Below are positions 11,339-22,984 of a stretch of 64,000 nucleotides of DNA, piece after piece; position 1 is the first letter of the stretch, and every line of letters starts with the position of its first letter. The DNA is from Orientallactaga sibirica. Lineage: Eukaryota > Chordata > Mammalia > Rodentia > Dipodidae. The stretch is from the NCBI GenBank assembly GCA_036365145.1, contig JAEOAD010000018.1, positions 12,692,501 to 12,756,500 on the forward strand. Reading direction: 5' to 3'. The position numbers and the translations under genes are program-made. The notes beneath the pieces were generated by a model, which was not told the origin of the DNA, made no database searches, and worked only from the letters and a program-made list of their open reading frames with translations.

Positions 11339-11872
11339 GGGCTAGAGAGATGGCTTAGTGGTTAAGCCACTTGCCTGTGAAGTCTAAGTACCCATGCTGA
11401 ACTCTTCAGATGCACATAAGCCAGACACACAATGTGACACAAGTGTGCAAGGCTGCACATGCATACAAGGTCTGGAGTTCAATTACAGAGGCTAGAGGCC
11501 CTGGCCTAACAATTTTCTCCCTCTCTCTCACACACACATACACACTCTCTCACATTAAAAAAGACCAGTCTAACGGGCTGGAGAGATAACTTAGCAGTTA
11601 AGGCACATGCCTGTGAAGCCTAAGGACCCCGGTTCGATTCTTCAGGTCCCACGTAAGTCATATGCACAAAGGAGCACATGCATCTGGAGTTCATTTGCAG
11701 TGCCTAGAGGCTTAGGGGCACCCATTCTCACTCTCTTTCTCTCTCTTTCCCTCTCCCTATGTCTAATAAATAAATAAAAATAAAATCTTTTTTAAAAAAT
11801 AAAAAAATTAAATTAAATTAAATTAAATTTTAAAGGCCAGTCTGTTGGGCTTGCCTCAAAAAAAAAAAAAAA
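11339..11872 (+). mobile_element. Dip-like SINE, variant with extra 3' module, split
   Basis: The body (11339-about 11572) carries an internal segment 'gtgacacaagtgtgcaaggc' absent from ordinary copies. Its end continues after a nested SINE as 'ggccagtctgttgggcttgc' plus 'ctc' and an A run (11835-11872). The same 3' module ends the copy at 56418-56736. Confidence 0.8.
11575..11834 (+). mobile_element. Dip-like SINE nested in the previous SINE
   Basis: It begins 'gggctggagagataactt' and ends in 'aataaataaataaaaataaa' followed by a (TTAAA)n-like tail at about 11806-11830. It interrupts the 3' module of the older copy; 'ccagtct' occurs on both sides (about 11565 and 11837). Confidence 0.88.
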
Positions 11873-13019
11873 TGCCCTGAATGCAGGCAGGAGCTTGTGG
11901 TCAGGATTGGATATGGTACCATATGAAATCATCAAATAACTATGGGAGGAAGGTGTGGTTATGCCCTTCTTACAATGTGGAAACTGGGGCTCAAACATAT
12001 TAGTAGCTAGCCTGTAGTAGTCATGGGCAGAGCTGGATTTATGTACAAGTCCATTCTAAACCTTCACACATATCTTGCATCCTGACTGCCTCTGAGTCTC
12101 CATTAGGTTTAAAGGGTCCCACCAACTCTATTCAAAGACTCCTGTGCAGATTCTCCAACACAGTTCCACCTTTTTAAGTGTGTTTATTACTTAAGACATT
12201 CAATTCTGCTAGAGAAAAATCAGGAACACAAACAGGAAAAAAAGGTGAAGCTAAGCATAGAAGCAAACATCTATGAGATTCAGACGGTATTCATCAGCTG
12301 TGTTACATAAAAGTAGCAACTTCTGGAGAGGTAGCTAATGTAAGTATAGCAGGTACAGGTTGAACATGCAAAGAAAGGGGAAAAGCAATAGGTATCACAT
12401 ATTTGTGATTCACTAAATATACACAAGGCACCTGAGTTTCTAAGTATTCATCTTCAGTATACATGAGGGACTCAGTACTTATGAGGCCTTAAATCAGTCA
12501 CCTACTGCCGATGCCCATTCTGGGCCCACAGATCCACAGTCAAATGAAACTATTGCTATTCACAAGGGTAATGGTGAGTTATAACTATAGGCCAGGTGTA
12601 ATTCCTCTCACATCTCTCTGATTCAGCAAGTATGCTATATTTCTCCCAGGCTTCTTGTTCAACTCTAACTCTCATCCTTGTAATCTCTCCATCAGCAGGA
12701 ATTTAGAAAAGAGATGGTCATGGGAGCTCTTCATACACAGGGTCTGACATGTAGTCTTTCTCCCCTGCTTTTAACCCTTCCTAAGTGCATCAAATGCCCA
12801 CTAATTTCTGCGCGCCTTAAATTGTGTTTTTTAAGTCTGTATACTAAGTCATGTAATTCAAGTGTTGTAACTTGGACCTTGAGACTTTCTAGTGTATGAG
12901 CTTTGAGTTAGTTGGCCTTGGAGCAAGCACTGTCTCAAGATACTTTTCCATGGGATAATTTGGACTATTCTTTTCCTCTCAGTGGATGTCCTTGCCACCC
13001 TGGCATAGGAAAGCAAGCA
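11873..13019. other. Unique sequence with a MIR relic
   Basis: There is no gene signal. 11925-12065 looks like MIR ('ggaaactggggctcaaaca' followed by 'gggcagagctggattt'). The rest, including frames around 12714-12899, is unassigned. Confidence 0.45.
11925..12065 (+). mobile_element. MIR relic
   Basis: Core and tail motifs are in MIR order: 'cccttcttacaatgtggaaa', 'ctggggctcaaacatattag', then 'gcagagctggatttatgtac'. Confidence 0.55.
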
Positions 13020-13134
13020 ATGAATTTGGAGTTGGGCCTCCTGGATTTCAAAGCTGATTCCACAGCTAACCTCTTCAAGCTTTCCTTTTATCTAGATATG
13101 TCAAATGAGAGATGATAATCCCTCTCTTAACTGG
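13020..13134 (+). mobile_element. MIR relic
   Basis: The sequence 'ggagttgggcctcctggatt', 'tcaaagctgattccacagct' then 'aacctcttcaag' and 'gatgataatccctctctta' follows the MIR consensus order (discipline-type core, then the tail). It abuts the L1 fragment that follows. Confidence 0.5.
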
Positions 13135-13244
13135 GGGAAAATGTCTGACATTAGTCCAAACAACATTCAGTCTAAGATACCCAGCAGGAAACAACTTTAC
13201 GTAATGCTCATACAAGTGCAGTAGTGGCAAACAGCCATGGTGGG

Positions 13245-13639
13245 TGTAGCAGACAGCTTCAGGTCTGCTGAGATGAACTTCCAGACCAGGCACAGTTATG
13301 GAGGAAGGGATATTATTTATTGAAGCTTACAGATCCAGGGGAAGTTCCATAATAGCAAGAGAAGCAGCTTGCTATTCACAGGGCCAAGCAGAGAGAGAAA
13401 AAGCCAACCAGCCACCACAGCAAACAGAGCAAAACAAACTACAGCCAAAAGGTCACACAGCAGACTTCAGGAACTCCTGCTAGACACATTTGCATATCTT
13501 TACAATGGAATCTCAAACCATCACCACACCTTAAGACTGGGGCCCCCAGTGACCTTGCCTCTAGCAAGGTGATTGCAGATGCAAACTATAAGTAATAAAC
13601 CACTGAATATATTGGGGGACATATATTCAAACTACCACA
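13245..13639 (-). repeat. 3' LTR of the MT-like element
   Basis: This is the LTR copy next to the purine tract (13640-13657, 'ttccgcccctggccccca' on the + strand). A 24-bp tandem repeat of 'cctggcccccaata' follows just inside (13648-13690). Confidence 0.9.
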
Positions 13640-14858
13640 TTCCGCCCCTGGCCCCCAATATATTTAGCTCCTGGCCCCCAATAGATTTATAACTATTACA
13701 CATTGTAAATTGTACTCAGTCCAATTTCAAAGGTTCTCACAGTCTTGATCAACTTAAGATAGTGAGTCCTGTAAAATCAAACAAGTTAAATACTTTCAAC
13801 ATGTAAAGGCACAGAGTAAACATTTTAACTGGTATAAGGCATAGCAAGGAGAGACTAGAATAATGCAAACTCAACCACCATCAGCCGTCATCAAACTTCT
13901 GCAGTTCAAGTTCAATATAACCAGAGACTAACAGTCTCCATGTTTACCAATTCCGCCCCTCCAGCTGGGCAGAGTCGCCAGGGAAAACTTTCATCCCAGT
14001 TCAACACTGCACTCCATGGTAGCCCTTTTGCACAGTCCTGGTATATCCAAAACATCTTCAGGTCTCCATGCAAACCACGGTCCATCTTCCAAAGGCTCTT
14101 CCAGCCTATTCCTCAGGGACTTCATGCCCTGCCTTCATGCTGCATCTCAGCAGCGGCTCCTGGAACCGTGTGCAACTCATGACCACTCCATGCATTTTTC
14201 ATGCTTCCAAAACTAATACCAGCTGTGCAGGACACAGCCATATTCTTAATCCAGGGACAAAATAAACCATAGCCTTGAAAAGCAGGTTCCTTCTCCAGTC
14301 AACTCTTTCCAAAGAGTTTGCATTTTTAACAGTCTTTCCTCAGGCATCCTCTCCATTGTTTTAATGTAAATCAGTCGGGCCACCTTCCTTCCACCTTCCT
14401 TAAGTTTGCTAATGTGTTGACAATAGCAGCTAAACGAGCCTCAATGCCTCTACTTTTAACTTGCTTCAGGTTTTCCAACTTAAAATCTTAAAATCTCAGT
14501 CTGATATCTTCAGCCAAGCACATCAGTCCATTACAAATTTAACCTTGATCAAACTCTGGGTCTGGATAGCAGAACGTAGCCATCCCTTATGCCAGTAGCC
14601 CAGTTCCAACAAAGTCCTCTGCAGTCTTTCCTTCCCCTTAGAAACCTCATAAGCCAAGCCTCGAAATTCAGTACTATCTGCACTTAGCATTCTCAAACTC
14701 TCATCAGAATAGTCCATAAAACTTGGCTTACCACTCCAGAAGGCACCTTCAGTTGCAAGCACCAAGTCCATGCCCATTCCTCCAAAACAAAGGTTCCAAA
14801 AGACGAATATCCACACGGTCAGGTTCATCTCACCCCACACTCCTCGGTACCACTTTAC

Positions 14859-15253
14859 TGTAGCAGACAGCTTCGGGTTTGCTGAGATGAACTTCCAGAC
14901 CAGGCACAGTTATGGAGGAAGGGATATTATTTATTGAAACTTACAGATCCAGGGGAAGTTCCATAAAGGCAGGAGAAACGGCCTGCTCTCCACAGGGCCA
15001 AACAGAGAGAGCAAAAGCCAACCAGCCAGCACAGCACACAGAGCAACACTAACTACAGCCAAAAGGTCACACAGCAGACTTCAGGAACTCCTGCTAGACA
15101 CATTTGCATATCTTTACAATGGAATCTCAAACCATCACCACACCTTAAGACTGGGGCCCCCAGTGACCTTGCCTCTAGCAAGGTGATTGCAGATGCAAAC
15201 TATAAGTAATAAACCACTGAATATATTGGGGGACATATATTCAAACTACCACA
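14859..15253 (-). repeat. 5' LTR of the MT-like element
   Basis: This is the LTR copy next to the primer-binding-type site at 14838-14852. It is the same length as its partner and nearly identical to it from about 15060 onward. Confidence 0.9.
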
Positions 15254-16546
15254 GTGGGTAACCAACTGCTCTTGATTTGGCTAACAGATCCACTCAGTGG
15301 AATGGAACTCAGTGCTGGAACTGGGAAATAAGTTAAAACCAGGTACAAAAAATAAGCTCAGTCTCCAAGAGCAAGATACCACCAAATGTGGGCTAGAAGA
15401 GAGCCAACACATATAAAATTCCCCCCAAAACATAGATGGTCATCCCTTCTACCTAGTACTAACTTTTCTCTCCGTTGGAGAATTTGCTTATCTTTTTTCA
15501 TGTGGACAATGAACCTGAAGGGAGGATCAGCTAACCACACCTCACCAGGGCCCCAGCTGAAACCATAGAACAACGCAGGGGAAGGGCAAGAGTTCAGCGT
15601 TCATGGCGATCACGACACCAGAAAAATGCTGAAGGAGATAAACACAGAGAACATCCAACTCCAACTAAGCCAGATATCCAGAGACACAGAGGCTCCCAAA
15701 ACCTCATCACTGAAGCAGAACTAAAATGACCCCAGTGTGGCTCAGGGAAACTCACAGAAGATGGGGCAGAAAGATTGTTAGAGTCACAAGTTGGGGCATT
15801 ATGCACAGAGACTGGGGCCTACCCCCCAGAACTCTTGACTAACCTCACAATGCACAACCCACATTCCGCATTGATGAGGGTCCCTTTGAAAGTGGGAGGA
15901 CAGGGAGGAGGACAATGGAACCAATACTATGAATGTAAAATCAGAATAATATAAATTTTTTAAAAAGGAAAAAAAAAGATTAAAGGATGACATTTGTAAA
16001 AAACATTTAGCAAAGGCTATGTAACCTGAGTTGCTTTTTCTATGACATGCCAATAAAATGCTTCTTAAATGATGTTGCACCTACTTTTCTGAACAATGGA
16101 ACACTCAGAAGCCATAGATTATTAGTAGAAAATTTTCAGTTCCAGGGATGGGATACCTTCCAGTGAGTTATTGGCCAGGGAGGTCACAGATACCCCCAAA
16201 ACATTGTAGGCCATTGCCGAGGCCCTTGGTTTCCCACCAGGAATAGATGGTAAGACCCTATTGCTGAAGACTCCACATACTTGGGTGGCAAGTTCACTGA
16301 GAAATCCTGCTGGAGCTGAGCTGAAAACCTCCTCCATGTAGACCAGCTGACAGAAAGTTGGAAAAAGCTACGTTGCATGCAGATCAATGGGAGAGAGAAA
16401 ACACCACTGAAGGTACTCAACAGTGAACACTGCAAGCTTTAAATTTGGCCAGCCAGGCTAAATGAGCCAATGGTGCAATAGTGGCATGTCTGTTATGGGG
16501 GAAACCAACTGCTCTCTAATTGTTTGGAGGCCTGCTCCATGGGAGG

Positions 16547-16896
16547 TGTTGCAGTCAGGTTCACATTGCTGACAGAAATCACCTGATTAAGAGCAGCTTG
16601 TGGGAAAAAAAGAGGTTTATTTTGGCTTACAGGCTCAAGGGGGAAACTCCATGATGGCAGGAAAAACGATGGCATGAGCAGAGGGTGGACATCACTCTCT
16701 GGTCAACATAAGGTAGACAACAGCAACCGGAGAGTGTGCCAAACACTGGCAAGGGGAAGCTGGCTATAATACTCATAAGCCTGCCCCCAACAATATTCTG
16801 CCTCCAGGAGGTGTTAATTCCCAAATTTCCATCAGCTGGGAACCTAGCATTCAGAACACCCAAGTTTATGGGGGACACCTGAATCAAACCACCACA
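16547..16896 (-). repeat. 3' LTR of the ORR1-like element
   Basis: It keeps both terminal dinucleotides and lies beside the purine tract at 16897-16914. It has a few extra bases ('tttccat' near 16827) compared with its partner. Confidence 0.9.
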
Positions 16897-18041
16897 TTCC
16901 GCCCCTGGCCCCCATAAATGATAACCATAATGATGTAAGATGCAATGCATTCATCCAACTTTAAAAGCCCCCCCCCTTTTTTTTTTATCAATCCTAATGA
17001 TGGTCCCCATACTCCGAGGTCTTTTAACTGAGCCATAATACCAAAAATAATCCCCAAAAAACCCATAATGGCACAGAATAAACATTCACACTGCAAAGGA
17101 TGGCATTGGGCAAAGCAAAGAAATATTCAACCAATACAAGATTTAAAACAACCAGGGCAAACGTCAAACTCTGTAATTTCAGCCCAACAACTAGTCAGTG
17201 ACAAATCTCCAAGTCTGATACTTCTGAACAGCAACAAGTCTCTGAAGTTCCAATTCTGCCCCTCCAGGTAGGCTACTCACAGTCCTGGAAAACTTCATCT
17301 GGGGCCGGCAGCTTTCCTCAGAAGCCATCTCATGGTCCCGGCATCTCCACTGGGTCTCCACTGCAACCATCCTCAAGGCCCCATGGGATCTCTATTCAGG
17401 CATCCAGCAAACCTGCTTCACACTGCCCATGGCCATTTCCAAAACACAAGACCGTGTTGCAAACTCAATGACCCTCTCTTTCCTGCATTTCTTATACTCC
17501 ATAATACCAGGTAGGGTGCCAATTTGTTAATCCAGGGGGGAATAAATCAGACTTTGAAGAACAGGATACTCCTTCAGCATCCAGGCCCCTTCAAAAGAGT
17601 CTGCATTCTTCCTGTTGCCCCAGTGCAGGTCAGCTGGCCCAGTCTTAAAGGTTGTAATCTCTCAATTGCAACTGAATGGGCAGAGTTCACCCAAAGATTT
17701 CATTTTTTTCTGTGGTCATATCCCTCTGCTCACACCAGTTCATTTCTACGCAAAGCAACCCTGCACAACTTCTCAGGACACTGGCATAACAGCAAACTTC
17801 TCACACAAACTGCTAGCCCGGTCCAAGTAAAGCTCTTTCTCACCCTCATAAGCCAAACCTCATAGTCCATAGTTCTCACTTCATTCAGGTCTTTCAGCTC
17901 TGACAAGAATCATCCATTAAGCTGTACTTACAACACTACAAGGTGTCTCTTAGGCCAAGGTTTCAAATCCTTCAGCTCCAAAAAGCCAAAGCCACACAGT
18001 CAGGTGTCTAGCAGCAATCCCACTCCTTGGTACCACTTTAC

Positions 18042-18384
18042 TATTGCAGTCAGGTTCGCAGTGCTGGCAGAAATCACCCGACTAAGAGCAGCTTGTGGGA
18101 AAAAAGAGTCTTATTTTGGCTTACAGGCTCGAGGGGGAAGCTCCATGATGGCAGGAAAAACAATGGCATGAGCAGAGGGTGGACATCACTCTCTGGTCAA
18201 CATAAGGTGGACAACAGCAACCAGAGAGTGTGCCAAACACTGGCAAGGGGAAGCTGGCTATAATACCCATAAGCCCACCCCCAACAATACTCTGCCTCCA
18301 GGAGGTGTTAATTCCCAAATCAGCTGGGAACCTAGCATTCAGAACACCCAAGTTTATGGGGGACACCTGAATCAAACCACCACA
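18042..18384 (-). repeat. 5' LTR of the ORR1-like element
   Basis: It sits beside the primer-binding-type site at 18021-18035. Its internal-side terminus is mutated (TATTGC instead of TGTTGC on the + strand). Confidence 0.9.
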
Positions 18385-19082
18385 GGAGGGAACACATCCC
18401 TGACACTGAAAACCTACGACAGGGGTAGTCATGAGCTGGTGTAATATCTGCTGGTGTCTCGCTAAAGGTATATACTATGTTCACCAAACTGCCCAGTAAG
18501 CACTTCTCTTAATGTCCACACCCATATATCAATGCTACTCCCACTTTTGTTTAGAGAAGCTTCTCTTTTCAGATGGTAGCAAACTTGGGATAACTCAGAA
18601 GGCACCATGATGCTGAGAAGAAGTGACAGAGGAGTGCTCAGCACTGAAACATCTCAAACCTACCTTCCAAGGCTCAGGGTCCATTGAGGAAGAGGGGGCA
18701 GAAAGAATGTAAGAGCCAAAGGAAGAGTAGGACTCCTTACAACATGCTCCTGCAGACACAAAATGGCCTGGATATCCATGACCTCACAGTGCCTAACACT
18801 ACCTATATGAGACCATCATAATAGGAGGAAAAGATCATGACATCAGTCTGATTGAGAGGGGGAGGGGATATGATGGAGAGTGAAGTTTCAAAGGGGAAAG
18901 TGGAGAGAGGGAGGAAGGGAGGAAGTACCATGGGATATTGTCTACAATTAAAGAAGTTGCCAATAAAAAAATAAAAAGAAAAAATGATGTTGCAGAATTG
19001 CTTGCAATCCTAATCTAGTCATTTTAGGGAAGGCTTATTCTAATACAGAGTTACTGTGCAGGTTAGAGAAATTATGAAATGC

Positions 19083-19180
19083 TTGGGCCACGTGCAATGA
19101 TGTGCACCTATAATTCTAACCCTTGGGAGGAGGAGGCAGGAGGATTCAGAGTTCAAGGCCAGCCTCAACTACATTTTTTT
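19083..19180 (+). mobile_element. B1-type SINE, old or truncated
   Basis: It reads 'gccacgtgcaatgatgtgca' through 'gggaggaggaggcaggagga' and 'gttcaaggccagcctcaact'. The second half of the family sequence is missing before the T run at 19173. Confidence 0.7.
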
Positions 19181-20244
19181 AAAAGAAAAAGAAATGCTTG
19201 AAATCATATCCAGCACTAAGTACACACTCAGAGCTCATCACTACCATCATTGTTATTAATACTATTGCGCCTTTCTGCAGTGAGAGAGAAGATAAGTGAT
19301 AAGGCAGTTCCTTTCTCATTTCTTCCATAAGGCATAAGGGGCATACCATAAGATGCATACACTTTCATTGTGGGAGGAGTACCACCCACAGACCATTTGC
19401 ATCTCCCCAGTCTGTCCCCTTGCCCAATCCCAGCCATCACCCCATGCATCTGGTCACCATTCTGTTTGCATCTACACTAACTGGCCTTGTCTCTTTCTGA
19501 ACTCAGCACACCCTGTCTAAACCAATTACATTGTTATGTGACACAGGGGCTCCCGAGCCTAGATGGCTTGTGTTTCTACTGGATAAACTCAGAAGCAGGT
19601 TGGAGAATGTGTTTTAGAATCCCTATCTAATCTAGGCTCCTACACCTGGCTGGGTCTAGCTGGACCAGAGCAACTGTGGAAGCTACAACAGAGCTGAACT
19701 GCAGCAGCCGAGATGCCTGCTTCAACAAGGTGCGATCAATAATTGATCTGGGAATAGCATTGCACGGCAAGTGTAGGGACTGTGTGTGGACCTGAATCCC
19801 AGCACCCTTCATCATGCCAGACAGCCTCAGGCAATGGACCCAGGGCAGGCTTAATATTTTTAACTCATTTCACGTGCACAGTTTCATTCACCTCCCAAAT
19901 AAATTAATTATGGAGACTTTAAAGGATTTTCAGAGGGAATCTCATTACTAACTGCAAGTTCTGCCCTGCCAATCAATAATTCTTTCATTTTTACATAGCA
20001 ACTGCAAGAGAAAAGGAGTTTAACAGCAAAAAAAAAAAAAAAAAAAAATCCTTGTATTTCTCGTTTTCCCAGCCTTGACAGTTGATGAATGCTCTGAAAC
20101 ATGCTCAAACTCTCAACCTCCACTGTGTCACTTCTAAGCATCACCTTAAAGAAAACTTGACTTTTGGGGGATTCGGGTTACTGATAACTCAAATTGAAAG
20201 CCTCCTCCCTGTTGACTAGTTGTCAGGATTCTGGGAAGAGATAA
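19181..20244. other. Unique sequence, no gene seen
   Basis: There are only short chance frames. An A run of 19 at 20030-20048 has no SINE upstream. Nothing here is recognised. Confidence 0.4.
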
Positions 20245-21180
20245 GCATACAGCCTTTTGAGGGAGAGAATTCATCAAGGATCTTAACTAGCAGTGGATCC
20301 TACAAGCCTTACAGCTGGCAAGACAGGCCATATGTGCCAACTGGTGCAATGGCAGCATGCCCGTTGTGAGGGAAACCAACTGCTCTCTGATTAGACTGGA
20401 GGCCCACTCCATGGGAGGGAATTCCTGCCTGGTACTGAAAACCTAATCAAAAACCTGTGGTTGGAGAGATCGTAAGACCTACGGAGGGGATACTACTATG
20501 TGTTGTCTGGATAAATGAATTATGCCCACCAAACTGTTCTCTAAATACGTATGTTTATGCACATATATTAATGCTGCTCTCACTTTTGGCTCATGTACCT
20601 TCTCTTTTCAGATGGAGGTGACTATTGGAGTGACTCAAAACTCACCAAAGTACTAAGAAGAAGTGACACTGGAGTGTTCAACACTAAATGATACATCTCT
20701 CTCTCACCCTCCAAGGCTCAGAGACCATTCTGGAAGAGGTGACAGAAAAAATGTAAAAGCCAAAAAGAGAGGAATGCTCACAATGCTGACTTCCAGACAC
20801 AGCGTGGCCTTGATATTCATTACTGCACGGTAGCTGACACTATCTACACAAGACCTGCATAACAATGACATCAAAATAGAAGAGAAACCTGGCATCGTGG
20901 CCCACACCTTTAACCCCAGCACCCAAGAGGCAAAGGTAGGAGGATCACTGTGAGTTTGAGGCCACCTGATATTACATATTGAATTCCAGGTCAGCCTGGG
21001 CTAAAAGTAAGACCCTATCTCAAAAAAAAAAAAAAAAAAAAAAAAGAGCCTAATTGGAAAGAAGGGGTTCAGTGGAGGGGAGATTTGGGAGGGAGTAATG
21101 GGGGTCGTGGAAGATTATGATCATGGTACATTGTATATACTTATGGAAATTTTCAATGAAACATTAAAAAATAAAAAGAA
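20245..21180 (+). mobile_element. L1 3' UTR fragment with a B1 insertion
   Basis: It runs from about 'gggagagaattcatcaagga' (20261) through 'ccatgggagggaattcctgc' (about 20410), the intact form of the site occupied by the ORR1-like element at 16547. It ends in 'aatgaaacattaaaaaataa' at about 21175. A B1 (20887-21044) interrupts it. Confidence 0.85.
20887..21044 (+). mobile_element. B1-type SINE inside an L1 tail
   Basis: The body from 'cctggcatcgtggcccacac' to 'gaccctatctc' is followed by an A run of about 24. The flanks 'atagaagaga' and 'agagcctaattgg' are L1. Confidence 0.9.
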
Positions 21181-21182
21181 TG

Positions 21183-21283
21183 TCAGGCGTGGTGGAGCAC
21201 ACCTTTAATCCCAGCACTTGGGAGGCAAGGTAGGAAGATTATGAGTTCAAGGCCAGCCTAGGACTACAGAGTCTCCCTCTGTA
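21183..21283 (+). mobile_element. B1-type SINE, shortened
   Basis: The sequence 'caggcgtggtggagcacacc' to 'gccagcctaggactacagag' lies directly after the A-rich end of the L1. The usual 'gaattccaggtcagcc' part is missing. Confidence 0.75.
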
Positions 21284-21776
21284 AAATGATACCCATGTAT
21301 ATGACTCACAGGAGTTGTCAGGAATAAGTGGTAAGGCCACTTAGCACAGGCAGGGCCAGGCACATTCTATGTGCTTAAGCAATGCTCCTTTTCTATTATG
21401 TGCACTTACTGGCTACTGCTACAGTCTTCTGTGCCACAGACATTCTGACTTGGCAAAATGCAATCCTGCAGTGACTCAGTGCCCCAATCTAACCCTGTCT
21501 GCTCAGTGCTCCTACTATCTAAACACGTTTCATTTTAATTTATGTCTGGTGAGTCCAGCTGTTACCCTGGGTAAATGTCAAATGTGGAGTTCATAGAGAG
21601 TGAAGACCCATCTTTCTCAGTTTGACATCCACAGTGGTTAGAAGGGTATTGCACACAGTAGGTACTCAAATGTTGATTGTCCCATTGGCTTTTAAAACCA
21701 GTAACAACAGCTGGCACAGTGGGTTCTGCAACCCAGGAGACAATGGCCTGTGGGTGGCAGGTTGAGGCTGGGTGTA
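21284..21776. other. Unique sequence with a MIR or L2-type tail
   Basis: The motif 'gcacacagtaggtactcaaa' at about 21650-21670 is a typical MIR/L2 3' end. There is no gene signal. Confidence 0.4.
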
Positions 21777-22125
21777 TCAGTTAATTTCTCATTGCTGGGA
21801 CAAACCACCCAACCAGAAGTAGCTTTTGGAAGGAAAAGGGTTTAATCAGGCTTAAAGTTTTGTGGGGAAGTTTCGTCATGGTGAGGAAGGCATGGTAGCT
21901 CTGGGGAGGAAGCCCACAACATAGAGCAGCACAGTCAGGAAGCAGAGCTAGAACTGTATGGGAGCTGCCCATCACACCTCAAGGCCCACTCACAGTGACA
22001 CACTTCCACCAGCAAGGCTCCACTTGCTAAAGGTTTCAAACCTTCCAAAAGAGTGCCACATGCTACCGATTAATTATTCAAACTCATGAGTCTATCAGGG
22101 TCATTTGACAATCAAACCGCCACTG
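21777..22125 (-). mobile_element. MaLR-type solo LTR
   Basis: On the - strand it starts near 22125 with 'ggcggtttgattgtcaaatg' and ends near 21777 with 'cccagcaatgagaaattaac'. The middle has 'cctcaaggcccactcacagt' and 'ggcaaggctccacttgc'-type motifs shared with the LTRs at 9069 and 42405. Confidence 0.75.
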
Positions 22126-22984
22126 CACTGAGAGATGACTGAAAGAATGGTGAGGGAACTCCAGCCTGACTGCCCATGGTCACATCCACCGAGGGCCTGC
22201 CCAAACCAGAAGCCCAGAAAACACAGACTGAGTGGCTAGGAAGACATTCTAAGAACCAGGAGGTTGTTTAAAAGGGCATGTGAGGAAAAGCAATCAGAAC
22301 CTGGACAAGGACTGACCATGAGAACTTCTGACGATGGAATGCTCTGAGTCTGACCTGTCTCTAGGAGACTGGGAGCTCTGAAAATGTGACTCATTCCACT
22401 AAGGAACGGATTCCAACTGTAGTTAGTTTTAATACACATGGACCCACACTAAGAGTAAGACCACATACATGGAGAAGTGTTCTCTGTGACACTCCAGCTC
22501 TGAAATATTTAACTCCCCAGCCTATGCTGAAGTCAGTTTTCATGAATCATAATGTTGATTCACATTTCTGATCAGCACTAACAGAATTAAAATTAAAGCT
22601 GGATATCCAAGACAGTTAATGAAGACAACATAGCCCCCTACTCAGGGTCTTCATTTGTGGGTTCTACCAACAGCAGATCAAAAATATTCAAGAACAAATC
22701 ACATCATGAGAACATATCCAGATATTTTCTTAGCATTATTCCTGAAACAATGCAGTGTGACAACTATTTGCATAGCATTTGCATTGAGTTAGGTATCATA
22801 AGTAATCTAGAGATGATTTAAAGGATACAGGGAGATGTATATAAGTTACGTGCAAATATTACTCTATTCAGCATTTTGCTATTCACAGGAGGTCCTGGAA
22901 TTAATTCCCCCGTGTATTCCATGGGGCAGGATCGCTGTGATAATGATGTTTTGTAGTATGTACACAACAGAGATTTGGAGAGCA
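22126..22984. other. Unique sequence, nothing recognised
   Basis: There are only short frames with no domain signal. Confidence 0.35.

Larger units (their letters stand above)
13245..15253 (-). mobile_element. Complete MT-like MaLR LTR retrotransposon
   Basis: Two 395-bp LTRs (13245-13639, 14859-15253) enclose 1219 bp of internal DNA. On the - strand the LTR begins 'tgtggtagtttgaatatatg', ends 'gtctgctaca' and has the terminal TG...CA. A 5-bp duplication GTGGG lies at 13240-13244 and 15254-15258. A primer-site-like 'tggtaccgaggagtg' (- strand, 14852-14838) fits the tRNA-Leu-type sites of MaLR/ERVL elements, and a purine tract (complement of 13640-13657) precedes the 3' LTR. I count about 17 differences between the LTRs, nearly all in the first 220 bp. 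There is no long coding frame, as expected of non-autonomous MaLR elements, which rely on ERVL enzymes. Confidence 0.93.
13135..15980 (+). mobile_element. L1 3' end fragment split by an MT-like element
   Basis: L1 3' UTR flanks lie at 13135-13244 and 15254-15980. The left part ('gcagtagtggcaaacagcca') and right part ('taaccaactgctcttgattt') join to match the uninterrupted tail at 34287-34360. The fragment ends near 15980 in A-rich sequence. Confidence 0.88.
16547..18384 (-). mobile_element. Complete ORR1-like MaLR LTR retrotransposon
   Basis: LTRs of 350 bp (16547-16896) and 343 bp (18042-18384) enclose 1145 bp. Read on the - strand, the LTR start 'tgtggtggtttgattcaggt', 'gtcccccataaacttgggtg' and the end 'cctgactgcaa' agree with what I know of rodent ORR1. 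The target duplication GGAGG lies at 16542-16546 and 18385-18389. The + strand left edge of the 18042 LTR has TA for TG. A primer-site-like 'tggtaccaaggagtg' (- strand, 18035-18021) and a purine tract (complement of 16897-16914) are in place. The internal part has no long frame. Confidence 0.93.
16120..18985 (+). mobile_element. L1 3' end fragment split by an ORR1-like element
   Basis: L1 3' UTR flanks lie at about 16120-16546 and 18385-18985. They join as 'ccatgggagg|gaacacatccc', matching the empty site at 20410-20430 (ccatgggagggaattcctgc). The end reads 'aagttgccaataaaaaaata' plus A-rich sequence, a normal L1 3' terminus. Confidence 0.9.
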
